The notes: generated from the sequence alone by a model not told the origin. A stretch of 64,000 bases of DNA from Diadema setosum (GCA_033980235.1 CM067067.1:1877001-1941000); one strand, 5' to 3'. Counted from the first letter of the stretch, positions 25,801 through 33,569 are shown. Program-made: numbers and translations.

Positions 25801-28800
25801 GTGGGGTACAAAGTACTGAATGTAGAAATATATGTTTGCAGATGGACCCTAATGTCAGTGTCAGAGTTGATATTTTTGTGTGTCTTCAAATTCATGGATA
25901 CATGTAGCAGCTGTCTTGGGAAATTCATGAAGATATATACCTTGCAGAATATTGAGCATATACAGTAGGTTAATTTTAGTGTGGTATGGTGTATATCATG
26001 TAATGCATCATATTCATACTTTACGTCATTAAAAAAATGTCATTCTAGTGCTTACAGCTGCTTTAATAAATACTTGAAGTGCACCTTTAAAGTACCATCC
26101 TGACATGCGCCAAAATTTCTTCTGAATTTCCTGAAAACTGCAGGTGAATTTAAATCTGCATTTTTAAACTTGAGTTTAGGGTCAAAATGCACTGTTTCCA
26201 TGACAACAAAATTTCAACTATACTCTTGTTAAATGTGTCCATCACAAATTTGCACTGACCTTGCTATGTGTGTTTGTGTGTGTGTCTGTCTGTGTGTGTG
26301 TATACATATGTGTATTACCTCGTGAGTACCTGGTGAATTTGACTACAGGTACTTCACAATTGTGGAAGTAGTTCACTGAAAAAGATTTGAAGAAAATATG
26401 CAGTAACCATGGCAACACGTCACATACAAACACAAAGAGTGTCTTGCATATTACTACACCTTTGGATCATTTCACGCCCTACATACTGAATTTGAAATGA
26501 ATAAACTAATACATGTAGTTCGTTCAGCAATGTTTTGGGTAGTTACCATGGCAACGCTTTCCCCGACAGACACACAAAAACATGTGTTGCATATCTACAC
26601 CTCAATGTCATTATGTACACCAAATTTGAGTTCAGTTGCTTCAAAATATTGAAAGAAGTTCAAATCTTAAGATTTTCAAGAAAATATGCCGTTACCATGG
26701 CAACGCCTTGTCGGGTACAAACAAATTAAGTGTGTCTTGCATAATTGCACCTATAGATCATTATACATACCAAATTTGAAACGAATTGCTTAAATACTAT
26801 GAAAGTAGTTCACAAGGTTTTTGGAAAATTGCGGTTACCATGGCAACGCTTTCTCTGACAAACACAAAAGACATGTCTTACACGTCTACACCTCAATGAC
26901 ATCATGTACACCAAATTTGAGTTCTTCTTCTTCTTCTTCTTCTGGTTAAGTCTGCCTCCTTCAATAGCCTGAAGATTCTTGCAGACTGGTGCTATTTACA
27001 TTATAATACAATTTATTTACAGATATTTACAAGCACATAGAAAATTTGACGAAAACAACTAGCCACTGTGATCAACCGTTAGACGGTTTCGAAATGATCC
27101 CACAGATGGCGCAGAAACAATGTCTGACGACAGGGAATTCCAGTTCCTTACAGTTCTTGGGAAGAACGAATGGCGATGCGATTCAGTTCTCGAATATTGC
27201 CTTAAAACTCGAAATAGTTTCACCCCACATGATTTTCAAAGAAAAAATTGCCGTTACCATGGCAACGCCCAGTCAGGCACAAACACAAAGTGTGTCCTGC
27301 ATAACTACACTTATAGATCATTATACATACCAAATTTGAAACAAATTGCTTAAATACTGTGAAAGTAGTTCACTCCACAACGTTTTGGGAAATTTGTGGT
27401 TACCATGGCAACGCTTTCTCAACGCAACGCCCAGTCAGGTACAAACACAAAGTGTGTCCTGCATAACTACAGTTATAGATCATTATACATACCAAATTTG
27501 AAACAAATTGCTTAAATACTGTGAAAGTAGTTCACTCCAGAACGTTTTGGGAAATTTGTGGTTACCATGGCAACGCTTTCTCCGACAAACACAAAAAACG
27601 TGTCTTGCGCATCTACACCTCAATGTCATTATGTACACCAAATTTGAGTTCAAGTGCCTCAAAATTGTGGAAGGATTTCACTCCACAAGATTTTCAAGAA
27701 AATATGCCGTTACCATGGCAACGCCTTGTCGGGTACAAACACAAAGTGTTTCTTACATAACTACACCTAAAGATCATTATACACATAAAATTTGAAATGA
27801 ATTACTCAAATACTGTGGCAGTAGTTTACTCCACAATGTTTTTTGGGAAATTGTGGTTACCATGGCAACGCTTTCTCCGATAAAGACAAAAAAACGTCTT
27901 GCACATTTTCACTTCGATGTCATCATATAGCCCAAGTTTCATCAAAATTGCTTCAAAACTGTAGATGGAGTTTGTGACGCAAGATTTGCAACGGACTGCC
28001 CGACCGACCACATGTTGATTCATATACTAGTATACTGAGTAACCCCTTATACACTTTGTGTATGTTAAATAAAAAGTATCTTACACAATCATACATTACA
28101 TAAAAATGTAATTTATACGGAATATTTTCTTCTTTTTTCTTAAAAGAAATGATCAAGTTTGGAGATTTGTCCCCCAGCATCTATATAAGCAGCCGCAATT
28201 ATGACATTTGTAATCTATTGCAAATCGATTGCAAAATTTGCAACTACCCCTGAATCTATTGCAAAGTTGCAATTGATTAGCAATTGATTGCAGAGATGCA
28301 ATCGATTTGCAATCAATTGCATCTTTCTTGCAACAGAATTGATTGCAACTTGCAATTAATTGCAAATTTGCAATTAATTGCAGGATTTGCAATAGATTTT
28401 GGGGATTTGCAATTAATTGCAAGTTTCTTGCAACACCCCCTTAGGCTGACAAATCTTGTATGACTATTCTAAGTAACGGAAACCTGCAAGAAACAATTAT
28501 CTTCACAATCTGTCTTCATTACTTACATGTACACAAACACTTGTTTTTGACTCTCTACTTTCTATTTCAGCACTCTCTCTAGAATTTATGGGGAAGGGGT
28601 TGCCTACTTCCTGGTCTACTTACGATCTATGCAAAGAAGCCACCTACATGATGTATGCCGTTAATTCATAAACCAGGCACCTTTTTTCCCCTCATGACAC
28701 ATCACAAGCTAATCACTGCGCATCCTGTTTTGTGAGTACACATACCTGGTAGAGCTCGGCCACGTCGATCCAATCAGATGGCAGATTGATGCTAGAGCTG

Positions 28801-31800
28801 AAGTACTTCCTGAGGAAAGGTCGGCAGTCAGGGGTCATGGCTGCCAGGGCCAGCAGGAAGTTCGCCGTGGTGCGAATGTTCAGCTCTTTGCGTGTGTACA
28901 GTGCCACCTTGTGTAGAAAGATACATTGATTAGACCCGCCACGAAAGTGCAATCAGCCCAATATATAAATACACTGTGTCAACTCTGAAGTGGTTTCAAC
29001 TCAGTTCCCTCTCTTCTGTTGAGTATGTATGACATTTCTACTCTCATAAAGACAGAGTTCTGCACCATAATATAAGCAGGTTCAGTAACTTTATCAGTTA
29101 ACCTGATGTTTACCAGGACCAGATGTGCCATGCTGGCAGTCTATGAGAATCAGCTTTTCTCAAAAACAGATGCAAAACCTGATATACACACACCTGTAAA
29201 GTAGATCATTGAACTAAGGAAAAAGTAATGGAAACAATAAATGGCTCACATATGAAATAAACTTGAAGCAAAACTTATTGACAAATATGCTGCCAGGATT
29301 TGTAACAATTTGTAATCCTTGCAAAGGAAAATTGACCAGATATGTATATAATTTAGAAGTGAACTAGAAATGTCGCTTTGGCGACTGGTATGCCTCCGCC
29401 ATAATGCATGATTTTCCCAATAGGTCTAGATAGTACATGTGGACACTGTGTGATTACATTTTCACAAATTGGCAAAATATTGGAATGACAAGTTTGTCAC
29501 AAATGTGTTGAATGTTCACCTTCCTTGACGTAGGTTTAATTGAATGAATAGGAGAGCATGTATCTAGGGATTTAAGGACTTTAACTTGACTTTGACCCAT
29601 TCATACATTTAGGCATTGAGTAATTTTCAAGGTACAGGTGTGGAGAAAAAGTTCAATTTCTGAATTGAATAGTAAATTGTTACCATTTTCATCTGGCCCT
29701 TGACCCTAAAATTCATAAGATAATTACTTTCAGGTAGAACATGCATAATATGTACTAAGTTTCAAGGTAACTTGAGCCACTTCCGAGATATGGAGGAAAA
29801 AGTTAGTTCAGCACTTTCACTTATCTTTGACCTTTTGACCTTTGAGGCAAAAAGAGAGAAAAAAAAACTTTCCAGAGAATTTCTATTAGGTTACACACGC
29901 ATACACCAAGTGTAAAAAAATAACCCTGCTGGCATTGCATAAATATGAGGGTAATAGTAACATTTTGAAGTCTTGCACTTGACCTTTGACCCCTGACCTT
30001 TGACCCCATGAACCCTACATTCTCTAGATAATCACTTCCAATCAGTACATGTATATACTATGTTCCATGAAGATACCTTGAACAATTTTCCAAGGTACGG
30101 AGAAAAAAAAAGAAGTTTTAATATTTTTACTTGACCTTTTGACCTTTGACCTTTGACCTCATGACCCAAACTGTCACCAGAGAATCTTAATTGGGTAATA
30201 CATGTATACACTAAGTTTCAAGAAAATCTCTTCAGGCATTCAATAGATATGGTGGAAATAGTGAAATTTTATGTATTTGACCCTGACCTTTTGACCTTTG
30301 ACCTTTGACCTCATGACCCAAACTTTCACCAGAGAATCTTAATTAGGTAAAACATGTATACACTAAGTTTCAAGAAAATATCTTCAGGCATTCAATAGAT
30401 ATGGTGGAAATAGTGAAATTTTATGTATTTGACCTTAACCTTTTGACCTTTGACCTTGACCATGTGCACCCAAAAGTTGATAGGCACAACTTCACCCCCT
30501 AATACACATACATGCCAAGTTTCATTAGGATAACTCAACAGGTTTCGATAGTTACCTTGTCCACAAAATTCATTACGGACGGACGGAAGGACGGACGGAC
30601 GGACGGACGGACGGACGGACGGACGGACGGACAACCCGAAAACATAATGCCTCCGGCACCACTTCGTGGCGGAGGCATAAAAACTGAGCAAAGGAAATGG
30701 GATTCCATCGGGAAATGGAATCCCATTTTCTTTGCTAAATTTTTCACTATAAATTTGTAATCTTGATACACACAATGAAAGACAAGTTTACCCATATATG
30801 TCAGTAATACAAAGCTGAGCCAATATTGTAGTGTACATGACGCAACATCACACAAGTGCATGAAAGACTCTCTCCTGTTCAGACAATGCAAACAGCCAGA
30901 CAGTGTTTACCTTGAGGACAAACTCTGCATCTTGTCCGATGATCGCCTCTGCCTGTCTCTTGATCTCTCTCCGGGTAAGATCACCTCGCTCGTGGAAATT
31001 TGGCCCACCAATCAGAGAGGCGCTGATAGCATTGATGAACTGTTGCTGTTGATTGCAAAAGAACATACAATGCTTTATTTCAGCATTATTAAAGTCACCA
31101 AATCTAGAGGGAATTTTTGTTGCAGAAGGTATCACTATTTCCTCACTAAATTGGCAACTCTAAATTTCATTATGTATCATTAATATTGAAGAAAGGTTTG
31201 ATGGAACTGGTTACATCCACTGAATCTGCACCAAAATCAGAAGAAAAAAAACCCTAACTTTCACTGAGAAACAGGAACTCTAATCTTCTAAAATGTGTTG
31301 CAATTTTTTTTAAGTGTTGCTAATCTTAAGAATAAGGTTTCAAGTTTAGAAAGGAAAAGACTTTTGAAAATTCTGAAATCATAACAATCATATCTGAACA
31401 ACAAAGCACTCAAAATGAAAGAAAGCATTTTACTCGACCTCATGAAGAACTAAAAAAAAAAATCATGAGAAATTATAATGAAAGATGTGTTGGCAACTAT
31501 AAAACCACATAAATTTGATTTTTGGGACTGAATAGATTAAACTGCAGGGCATGGCAGGATCCTGAAAACCCAACATACACCACAGCGCATCATTTAACAG
31601 CTCAAGAAATTAATAAATTCATTTTTCCAATCTGCAGATATTGAGTCATACTATTGAAACTGCTCTACATGATTTTCAATTTAACACACACTTTTCTACA
31701 AGGAATCATAATCTTGGTCAGCATGCTAGGCATTGTGGGCTTCATGCAGCTTATTACTCCTGTGGGCAAGCCCAATTTCCATGGCATTAACAATATTTCA

Positions 31801-32696
31801 ATTTCATGGCAATTAAAATAAAATGAAATATCAACAAATTTCTAGGAAACTTTTACAAGTAACAATGAAATTGAAAGCATTTGGGCTGAAATAAAAAATA
31901 TGGCACTCATAAATGCCAAAGATGAGTTACTTGTCATAAATGTTTTACTGAATGAGAATTGTTTTCCTCCGATGAGTAACCAACTATGTACCTTGGATTT
32001 TGTCAGTGGATCAATTCTATCAGCCACCGGCACTCCTCCAACATCATCCAGATTATCAAAGGACACCACAGACTCATGGGGATGTGGTTTCACGAGGGGC
32101 AGCTCCCGGGCAAAGTTATAATCCGGCAGCTCACAGGTGGTGAGACTGCTGTCCAGGGCAGTCTCCACAAGGTAGTCCTGAGGCTGCTGGGATTTCACCT
32201 TCTTGGCTTTGGATTCCCTGCCTTCATTGCTGCTGGGTCTGCCGTGGGACTTCTGTTTGCCAAGCAGGGACTTTACCCCACCAGCTGACAAGGCGCTGCT
32301 CCTGTCTGGTGCAGAAGACTTTGAGGTACTCCTTGAGGAGCTCCCAGCTAGCATGCCCTGGATGCTCAGACTGGTAGGGGATGAGAGTAACTTGTTCTCC
32401 AGCAGTGAAGACTTCAGTCCAAGACCAGACGACCGTAGGCCAAAGCCCGTGGCTGCTGCTTTCTCCTCCTTCTTTCCAATCCCAGACTGCCCGAGGAGTG
32501 AGCTCCCCAACAGAAGGCTGCCCGAACTGAGGGTCAACCCTCCAAGCTTCTGCTTGCTTGGAGAGGACCGCATGGCGTGGCCATCATTGCTAGCTTTACG
32601 CTTGGTGGCTCCTAATCCCAAGGAGCCTGCAGTTGATGATGTGCTCCCACTAAGAAGTGGGTTAGACAGCCGGGACTTGCTCTGCAACAGACTCAT
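1668..32696 (-). CDS. TEP1: Telomerase/vault protein component 1 (TEP1), N-terminal 1152 codons, 19 exons, partial at the C-terminus
   Basis: Coding exons in transcript order: 32696-31992, 31045-30911, 28907-28746, 19038-18942, 18050-17798, 15839-15682, 14707-14507, 13288-13177, 12449-12269, 10752-10600, 8080-8003, 7383-7238, 6560-6407, 5905-5823, 5394-5218, 4383-4141, 3451-3338, 2821-2701, 1850-1668. Every junction is GT-AG, and the exons sum to 3456 nt in one uninterrupted frame. Modules in order: Ser/Leu/Gly-rich N-terminus (about 1-200), TROVE (about 235-607), vWA-like (about 608-845), DUF4062 (about 873-985), linker, and NACHT start with Walker A at 1142-1149. This matches the order of vertebrate TEP1, which binds telomerase and vault RNAs and belongs to vault ribonucleoprotein particles. 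The remaining NACHT and the WD40 propeller should lie left of position 1. The human 30-residue N-terminal repeats are absent. Identity rests on many aligned blocks, so it is nearly certain; single splice sites are slightly less so. Confidence 0.95.
2701..2821 (-). CDS. TEP1: TEP1 coding exon 18: linker before NACHT (residues 1051-1091)
   Basis: 121 nt. It encodes YPCKFGGVVEGKPVVMGLED and GRRVINNVWNYIENTYPED. It aligns with the human YPCEWGGV ... LEEFGQLVLQDVWNMI block and leaves at phase 0. Confidence 0.92.
3338..3451 (-). CDS. TEP1: TEP1 coding exon 17: linker (residues 1013-1050)
   Basis: 114 nt, phase 2 at both ends. It encodes QFEDSSDQAKEKLGNLKDTI followed by RNSGCEVFD. The corresponding human segment is a charged helix before the conserved YPC motif, which opens in exon 18. 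Confidence 0.88.
4141..4383 (-). CDS. TEP1: TEP1 coding exon 16: DUF4062 domain, second half (residues 932-1012)
   Basis: 243 nt. It encodes CLREANRCDLFLGMLGNRYG, then YMPPSY, and later GRSITELEMYHKAL and KAFFYIRNSEFLQ. These match the second half of DUF4062 in TEP1, including the LGxRYGY motif. Confidence 0.96.
5218..5394 (-). CDS. TEP1: TEP1 coding exon 15: DUF4062 domain, first half (residues 873-931)
   Basis: 177 nt. It encodes LRVFISSTFRDMHGERDLLT and VNLYEVDLRWGVNEEQ. The VFISSTFxDMxxERD and DLRWG motifs define DUF4062, a small alpha/beta domain placed before the NTPase in several STAND proteins (TEP1, NWD1, NPHP3). The near identity with human makes this the clearest exon of the gene. 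Confidence 0.97.
5823..5905 (-). CDS. TEP1: TEP1 coding exon 14: linker (residues 846-872)
   Basis: 83 nt leaving at phase 2. It encodes IHTGKKTAVVDVTPEKPLTL followed by LAPQQTRR. Human TEP1 has a similar Pro-rich linker here. It is supported by strong splice sites and exact frame continuity. Confidence 0.85.
6407..6560 (-). CDS. TEP1: TEP1 coding exon 13: end of the vWA-like module (residues 794-845)
   Basis: 154 nt. It encodes HPNDIFIAGYSDQILRFIAE and then THVENIDKAYGL, the conserved end of the TROVE/vWA region (human NDVTLSG ... ILKFIAEHG). It leaves at phase 0. Confidence 0.94.
7238..7383 (-). CDS. TEP1: TEP1 coding exon 12: vWA-like module (residues 746-793)
   Basis: 146 nt leaving at phase 2. 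It encodes LDNLMILSNGSNQSGDEAKM and NLLYVNVNLGGGRC, aligning with the human segment where a strand (VILLGQS) is followed by a Met-Asp-Asp-Gly turn. Confidence 0.92.
8003..8080 (-). CDS. TEP1: TEP1 coding exon 11: vWA-like module (residues 720-745)
   Basis: A 78-nt exon, phase 0 at both ends, encoding VMTYNESSGEGLNPTILGEI and a short tail ending DRVE. It is supported by its clear acceptor and donor and by keeping the frame between exons 10 and 12. It is missing from simple ORF scans because of its size. Confidence 0.85.
9162..10288 (+). mobile_element. Family B interspersed element, copy B1, in TEP1 intron 10
   Basis: Begins AACAAGGAAAAGTAGAAATT, then a palindrome ATTACGC-GGT-GCGTAAT and TGTCCCCGCCGAA. 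The core is about six tandem units of roughly 157 bp containing CAAGGTCAAAGGTCAAAG. It ends with a GACAGACG/GGAC tract and a GTCCCC ... GGGGAC hairpin, GTTCGGCGGGGACAATTA. Left and right ends are inverted relative to each other. A tandem core of about 160 bp plus microsatellite plus terminal hairpin is the layout described for pearl elements of molluscs and Helentron-derived repeats. Confidence 0.75.
10600..10752 (-). CDS. TEP1: TEP1 coding exon 10: vWA-like module (residues 669-719)
   Basis: 153 nt, phase 0 at both ends. It encodes MEVGILLGLMCKYSCEDCSM and later LEVELESGTILDNMASVLGQ, matching the part of the TEP1 vWA-like domain that reads GMMITRAEQVDVVL in human. Confidence 0.9.
12041..12204. 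repeat. Large foldback palindrome in TEP1 intron 9
   Basis: Two arms of about 78-80 nt fold around a GGC-TGC-GCC centre near 12126. Matching pieces include GATCCATTCAACGAGGC with GCCTTGTTGAATGGATC, and TGCAATGGACGGAATATTTC with GAAATATTCTGTCCATTGCA. Mismatches are few. It is likely the core of a foldback MITE, possibly beginning further left, where direct matches to the arms fade. It would form a long hairpin in the pre-mRNA close to exon 9. Confidence 0.8.
12269..12449 (-). CDS. TEP1: TEP1 coding exon 9: start of the vWA-like module (residues 608-668)
   Basis: 181 nt. It encodes LSRYRKALDTAVKIATSYNV and then PGKTVILCNVGGSMEKPC. The NVGGSM motif sits where Ro60-type vWA domains carry a DxSxS metal-binding (MIDAS) motif; here Asp is Asn and the first Ser is Gly. 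A large foldback repeat (12041-12204) lies 64 bp beyond the donor. Confidence 0.92.
13177..13288 (-). CDS. TEP1: TEP1 coding exon 8: basic segment between TROVE and the vWA-like module (residues 571-607)
   Basis: 112 nt entering at phase 1 and leaving at phase 2. It encodes a strongly basic peptide with RGKRARK and KWKKKKLEKK clusters, possibly a nuclear localisation or RNA-contact segment. Conservation is low, and the exon is supported mainly by its splice sites and by keeping the frame between exons 7 and 9. Confidence 0.82.
13560..13720. mobile_element. MITE with CAGGGCCCCATTTCATAAA ends, copy 1, in TEP1 intron 7
   Basis: The terminal inverted repeat is CAGGGCCCCATTTCATAAA on the left and its complement on the right (TTTATGAAATGGGGCCCTG). 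The element is 161 bp, with subterminal TTGCTGGAATGACAA and its inverted partner. No clear target duplication is visible. The CAGGG start is hAT-like, but the class is not proven. Confidence 0.75.
14507..14707 (-). CDS. TEP1: TEP1 coding exon 7: TROVE module (residues 504-570)
   Basis: 201 nt. It encodes KLPFMAMLRNLRNMIAAGIS and SRQFPFRFFSAYDVLTD. The LPFMAMLRNL block is a hallmark of TROVE proteins, including Ro60, and contributes to the HEAT-like ring that binds RNA. Both ends are phase 1. Confidence 0.94.
15682..15839 (-). CDS. TEP1: TEP1 coding exon 6: TROVE module (residues 451-503)
   Basis: 158 nt entering at phase 2 and ending at phase 1. It encodes YPENLETFYQSHLPGTWD and then AGKRMKLPTPETWETQVSLK, among the most conserved blocks of TEP1 and very close to the vertebrate protein. 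Confidence 0.94.
16544..17688 (+). mobile_element. Family B interspersed element, copy B2, in TEP1 intron 5
   Basis: Same ends as B1 and six tandem units of about 157 bp, followed by a CGGACGGA tract (17573-17620) and the GTTCGGCGGGGACAATTA terminus. Units within B2 resemble B1 units closely, differing by scattered substitutions. It ends 110 bp before the exon 5 donor boundary at 17798. There is no coding capacity. Confidence 0.75.
17798..18050 (-). CDS. TEP1: TEP1 coding exon 5: charged insert plus TROVE helices (residues 367-450)
   Basis: 253 nt. The exon completes AKYN and then encodes a long Lys-rich stretch followed by an acidic Ser/Asp/Glu stretch, about 55 residues in all, before resuming conserved TROVE sequence (LSFTLKQLIRKLHITEPVDS). 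Human TEP1 has only a short basic linker here. The exon lies between two repeats: a family B element ends 110 bp beyond its donor, and a short TIR element begins 62 bp before its acceptor. Confidence 0.9.
18112..18275. mobile_element. Short TIR element with repeated GGACCAGTA motif, TEP1 intron 4
   Basis: Ends GCTGCACACT and AGTGTGCAGC form a perfect 10-bp inverted repeat. The interior repeats GGACCAGTA, GACCAGTAA and ACTGGTCCGAC in both orientations. Flanks CTTAACC and CTAAACC differ at one base and may be a decayed target duplication. It lies 62 bp upstream of exon 5. Confidence 0.6.
18942..19038 (-). CDS. TEP1: TEP1 coding exon 4: TROVE module (residues 335-366)
   Basis: 97 nt ending in phase 1. 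It encodes THDKN-like residues and then LPSALRKAMIDRFPKFDQYQ, matching the TEP1/Ro60 block in which a conserved helix precedes the QLAKYN motif. That motif is completed only by splicing to exon 5, a strong check on both boundaries. The first codons read TFHDKN. Confidence 0.9.
20330..20760. repeat. Region dense in TAGGCCTA and CTAG words
   Basis: TAGGCCTA, AGGCCTAG and CTAGGCCT recur more than ten times with CTAGACCTAGC-type variants. It reads as degenerate palindromic low-complexity DNA inside the Harbinger-like element; no gene is seen. Confidence 0.45.
20927..20966. mobile_element. Tiny palindrome with 8-bp direct repeats (CAAAGAGGTT type)
   Basis: A 24-bp unit (20935-20958) with arms CAAAGAGGTT and AACCTCTTTG around GGAG is flanked on both sides by GGTGGAAT (20927-20934 and 20959-20966). 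Direct repeats abutting an inverted repeat are the signature of a transposed unit, here without room for anything but the ends. Confidence 0.6.
22276..23151 (+). CDS. Possible spliced ORF inside the Harbinger-like element (last two exons)
   Basis: Exon 22276-22363 follows a pyrimidine-rich acceptor and ends at a consensus donor (GTAAGTG). Exon 23013-23151 follows another strong acceptor (TTTCTTGTATCATGTATAG) and ends in TGA. Joined in phase they stay open and encode a basic tail of about 75 residues: KGRKRGEKPCFFKTETHTS, then YNFCESRGMAAEGRQAKLD, and a helical, Ser/Lys-rich end. No family is recognised. Harbinger elements usually carry a second Myb-like gene, but nothing here shows a Myb domain. 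No upstream exon was found. Confidence 0.25.
23561..23583. repeat. Tiny palindrome (CAGGGAGGTGA type)
   Basis: A 23-bp unit with arms CAGGGAGGTGA and TCACCTCCCTG around a single central base. Flanks GTACTATG and GTATATG are similar but not an exact duplication. It belongs with the units at 20.9, 25.6, 44.1 and 48.3 kb. Confidence 0.5.
25581..25612. mobile_element. Tiny palindrome with 7-bp direct repeats (CAGGGAGGTACCTCCCTG)
   Basis: A perfect 18-bp palindrome (25588-25605) flanked by TTCAGAG on both sides (25581-25587 and 25606-25612). The whole insert is just its two terminal halves. Confidence 0.65.
26390..27960 (+). repeat. Tandem array with nine X-box (RFX-type) palindromes
   Basis: Units of about 145-160 bp each carry GTTACCATGGCAAC or GTAACCATGGCAAC at 26403, 26542, 26691, 26834, 27253, 27399, 27561, 27709 and 27856. 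Spacers alternate between two types: TTTCTCCGACAAACACAAAA and CCTTGTCGGGTACAAACACA. The array is interrupted at about 26936-27240 by a TTCTTCTTC-tailed insertion that looks like a SINE. The motif matches the RFX X-box consensus (GTNRCC-RGYAAC class), but as a repeat it need not be functional. Confidence 0.75.
26934..27240 (-). mobile_element. SINE-like insertion in the X-box array
   Basis: A TTCTTCTTCTTCTTC tract followed by about 290 bp of non-array sequence splits one X-box unit between AAATTTGAGTTC and TTAAAACTCGAAATAG. The simple-repeat end would be the 3' tail of a minus-strand retroposon. No promoter boxes were verified. Confidence 0.35.
28746..28907 (-). CDS. TEP1: TEP1 coding exon 3: TROVE module (residues 281-334)
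   Basis: 162 nt, phase 0 at both ends. It encodes VALYTRKELNIRTTANFLLA and, further on, LPSDWIDVAELYQ, both diagnostic TROVE/TEP1 helices. This exon is the upstream edge of the 9.7-kb intron 3, which is almost filled by a Harbinger-like element. Confidence 0.92.
29363..30680 (+). mobile_element. Family A interspersed element, copy A2, in TEP1 intron 2
   Basis: Same ends as A1 (ACTAGAAATGTCGC ... GGCGGAGGCATAA), same TGACCTTTGACC interior and a longer GACG tract (about 30577-30631). It is about 320 bp longer than A1 because one internal spacer block is repeated: two near-identical units with TCACCAGAGAATCTTAATT. The left hairpin loop is TTTG instead of TACG while the stem is unchanged. Proline/serine-arginine ORFs read from the tetranucleotide tract are not genes. 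Confidence 0.75.
30911..31045 (-). CDS. TEP1: TEP1 coding exon 2: start of the TROVE module (residues 236-280)
   Basis: 135 nt, phase 0 at both ends. The peptide (FINAISASLIGG ... DAEFVLK) aligns with the opening helices of the TEP1 TROVE domain. TROVE is the RNA-binding module shared with Ro60. The acceptor is ambiguous by 6 nt because CAACAG is repeated (exon start 31045 or 31039); both keep the frame. Confidence 0.87.
31992..32696 (-). CDS. TEP1: TEP1 coding exon 1: low-complexity N-terminus (residues 1-235)
   Basis: The exon opens at the first in-frame ATG (32696) and runs 705 nt to a GT donor, phase 0. The protein is rich in Ser, Leu and Gly, with recurring SSGL, LLG and SLG blocks and basic clusters (KRKAS, KAKKVK) that could serve in nuclear import. 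No fold is recognisable until the acidic C-terminal 40 residues. The opposite strand carries a 217-codon open frame, which is a composition shadow. An untranslated part extends to about 32812, where a pyrimidine-rich acceptor lies. Confidence 0.88.
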
Positions 32697-32812
32697 CTCC
32701 GTGCTGGTCTCACACTACTTGTATCTCAACAAAAATCTTGACCTGTGTTCCTTCTCTGCCCCAGCCGTGTTGCTTTCTTCACTTTACTCCATTGTGAAGC
32801 TTGTGAAAGAAG
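32697..32812 (-). promoter_or_regulatory. TEP1: TEP1 5' leader with a two-codon upstream ORF
   Basis: A pyrimidine-rich acceptor (TTTTCTGTTTTCAG) ends at 32813, making 32812-32697 an untranslated part of the first coding exon. The leader holds ATG GAG TAA at 32792-32784, a minimal start-codon-stop ORF ending 87 nt before the TEP1 start. Such minimal upstream ORFs can lower or condition downstream initiation; any effect here is inference. Confidence 0.5.
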
Positions 32813-33569
32813 CTGAAAACAGAAAAGACATTGCATTACATTGCAGAGTGTATTGAACTTCTGGCTTGCAAAGATTCATATTTGGACCCCACAGACACTA
32901 GCACACTGATAGCCCACAGAGAGTGCCTTCATAGTCTTGATAGAATTTTCATGCAAAGCATCAACCATCATCATCACCGGTATCAAACACAGCACACAGG
33001 TTCTTTAAACATGATACCTTCTTGTACATTTTATCCAAAAAAACAAACAAACAAACAAATCAAACCAAAAACATGCATTGTGGAGCAAAAGATCTATTGA
33101 TCATTTCCTTAAAATGCAATCAATTTGAGCATGTGTCTCGGGAGGGGGGGGGGGAATTGTTTTTGGTGTAGGGTTTACATTAAGCAAAATATGCCATTTT
33201 CAAGAGGAAAAAAATAACTAATCATAACAGCCTTCCGCTTCCCTCTTGGAACAATCCATGAACTGTCATCCATCTTGGCAACAAAATTATCATTCTAACA
33301 GTACACTCAAAGCTGCAGTGAAGGATGTTATTTTTTAGATATCATTTTAATAGCTATAAGCATTGGCAGCTTTCATTTTGTTTTGCTATATTAAATGACA
33401 TTTTTAGTCAAATGCTGACTATACATGAAGGCCTACTATACAAGTTCTTCTATTACATTCTTAGTTTAAAAACCTTGAATACTCCTGTGTAATGGCAACA
33501 GTATGACTATGTAAGGGAACATTGTAATGTGTAAACGGTTTTAACAGACACACCGAGAGAGGGCGGAAA

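Larger units (their letters stand above)
19585..28440. mobile_element. 8.86-kb PIF/Harbinger-like element filling TEP1 intron 3
   Basis: The ends share a 17-bp inverted repeat, GGGGGTGTTGCAAGAAA. TTA flanks each side (19582-19584 and 28441-28443), and the reconstructed empty site reads ACTTAGG, close to the CTTAG core preferred by PIF elements. Both termini carry clusters of palindromic TTGCAATTAATTGCAA-type motifs (19600-19740 and 28200-28430), plausible transposase binding sites. I cannot find a DDE transposase. Contents are a possible two-exon ORF (22276-23151), AGGCCTA-rich DNA, several tiny palindromes and an X-box array. It may be a large non-autonomous derivative with nested insertions. 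Confidence 0.65.

Noticed and set aside
30392..30891. ORFs with RPSVRPSVRPS-type repeats
   Set aside because: They are translations of the GACG tetranucleotide tract of family A copy A2. The same applies near 1511-1749, 10122-10343 and 17534-17845.
32203..32856. Plus-strand ORF of 217 codons
   Set aside because: It is antisense to TEP1 coding exon 1 and shows no domain; the minus strand has the conserved splice chain.
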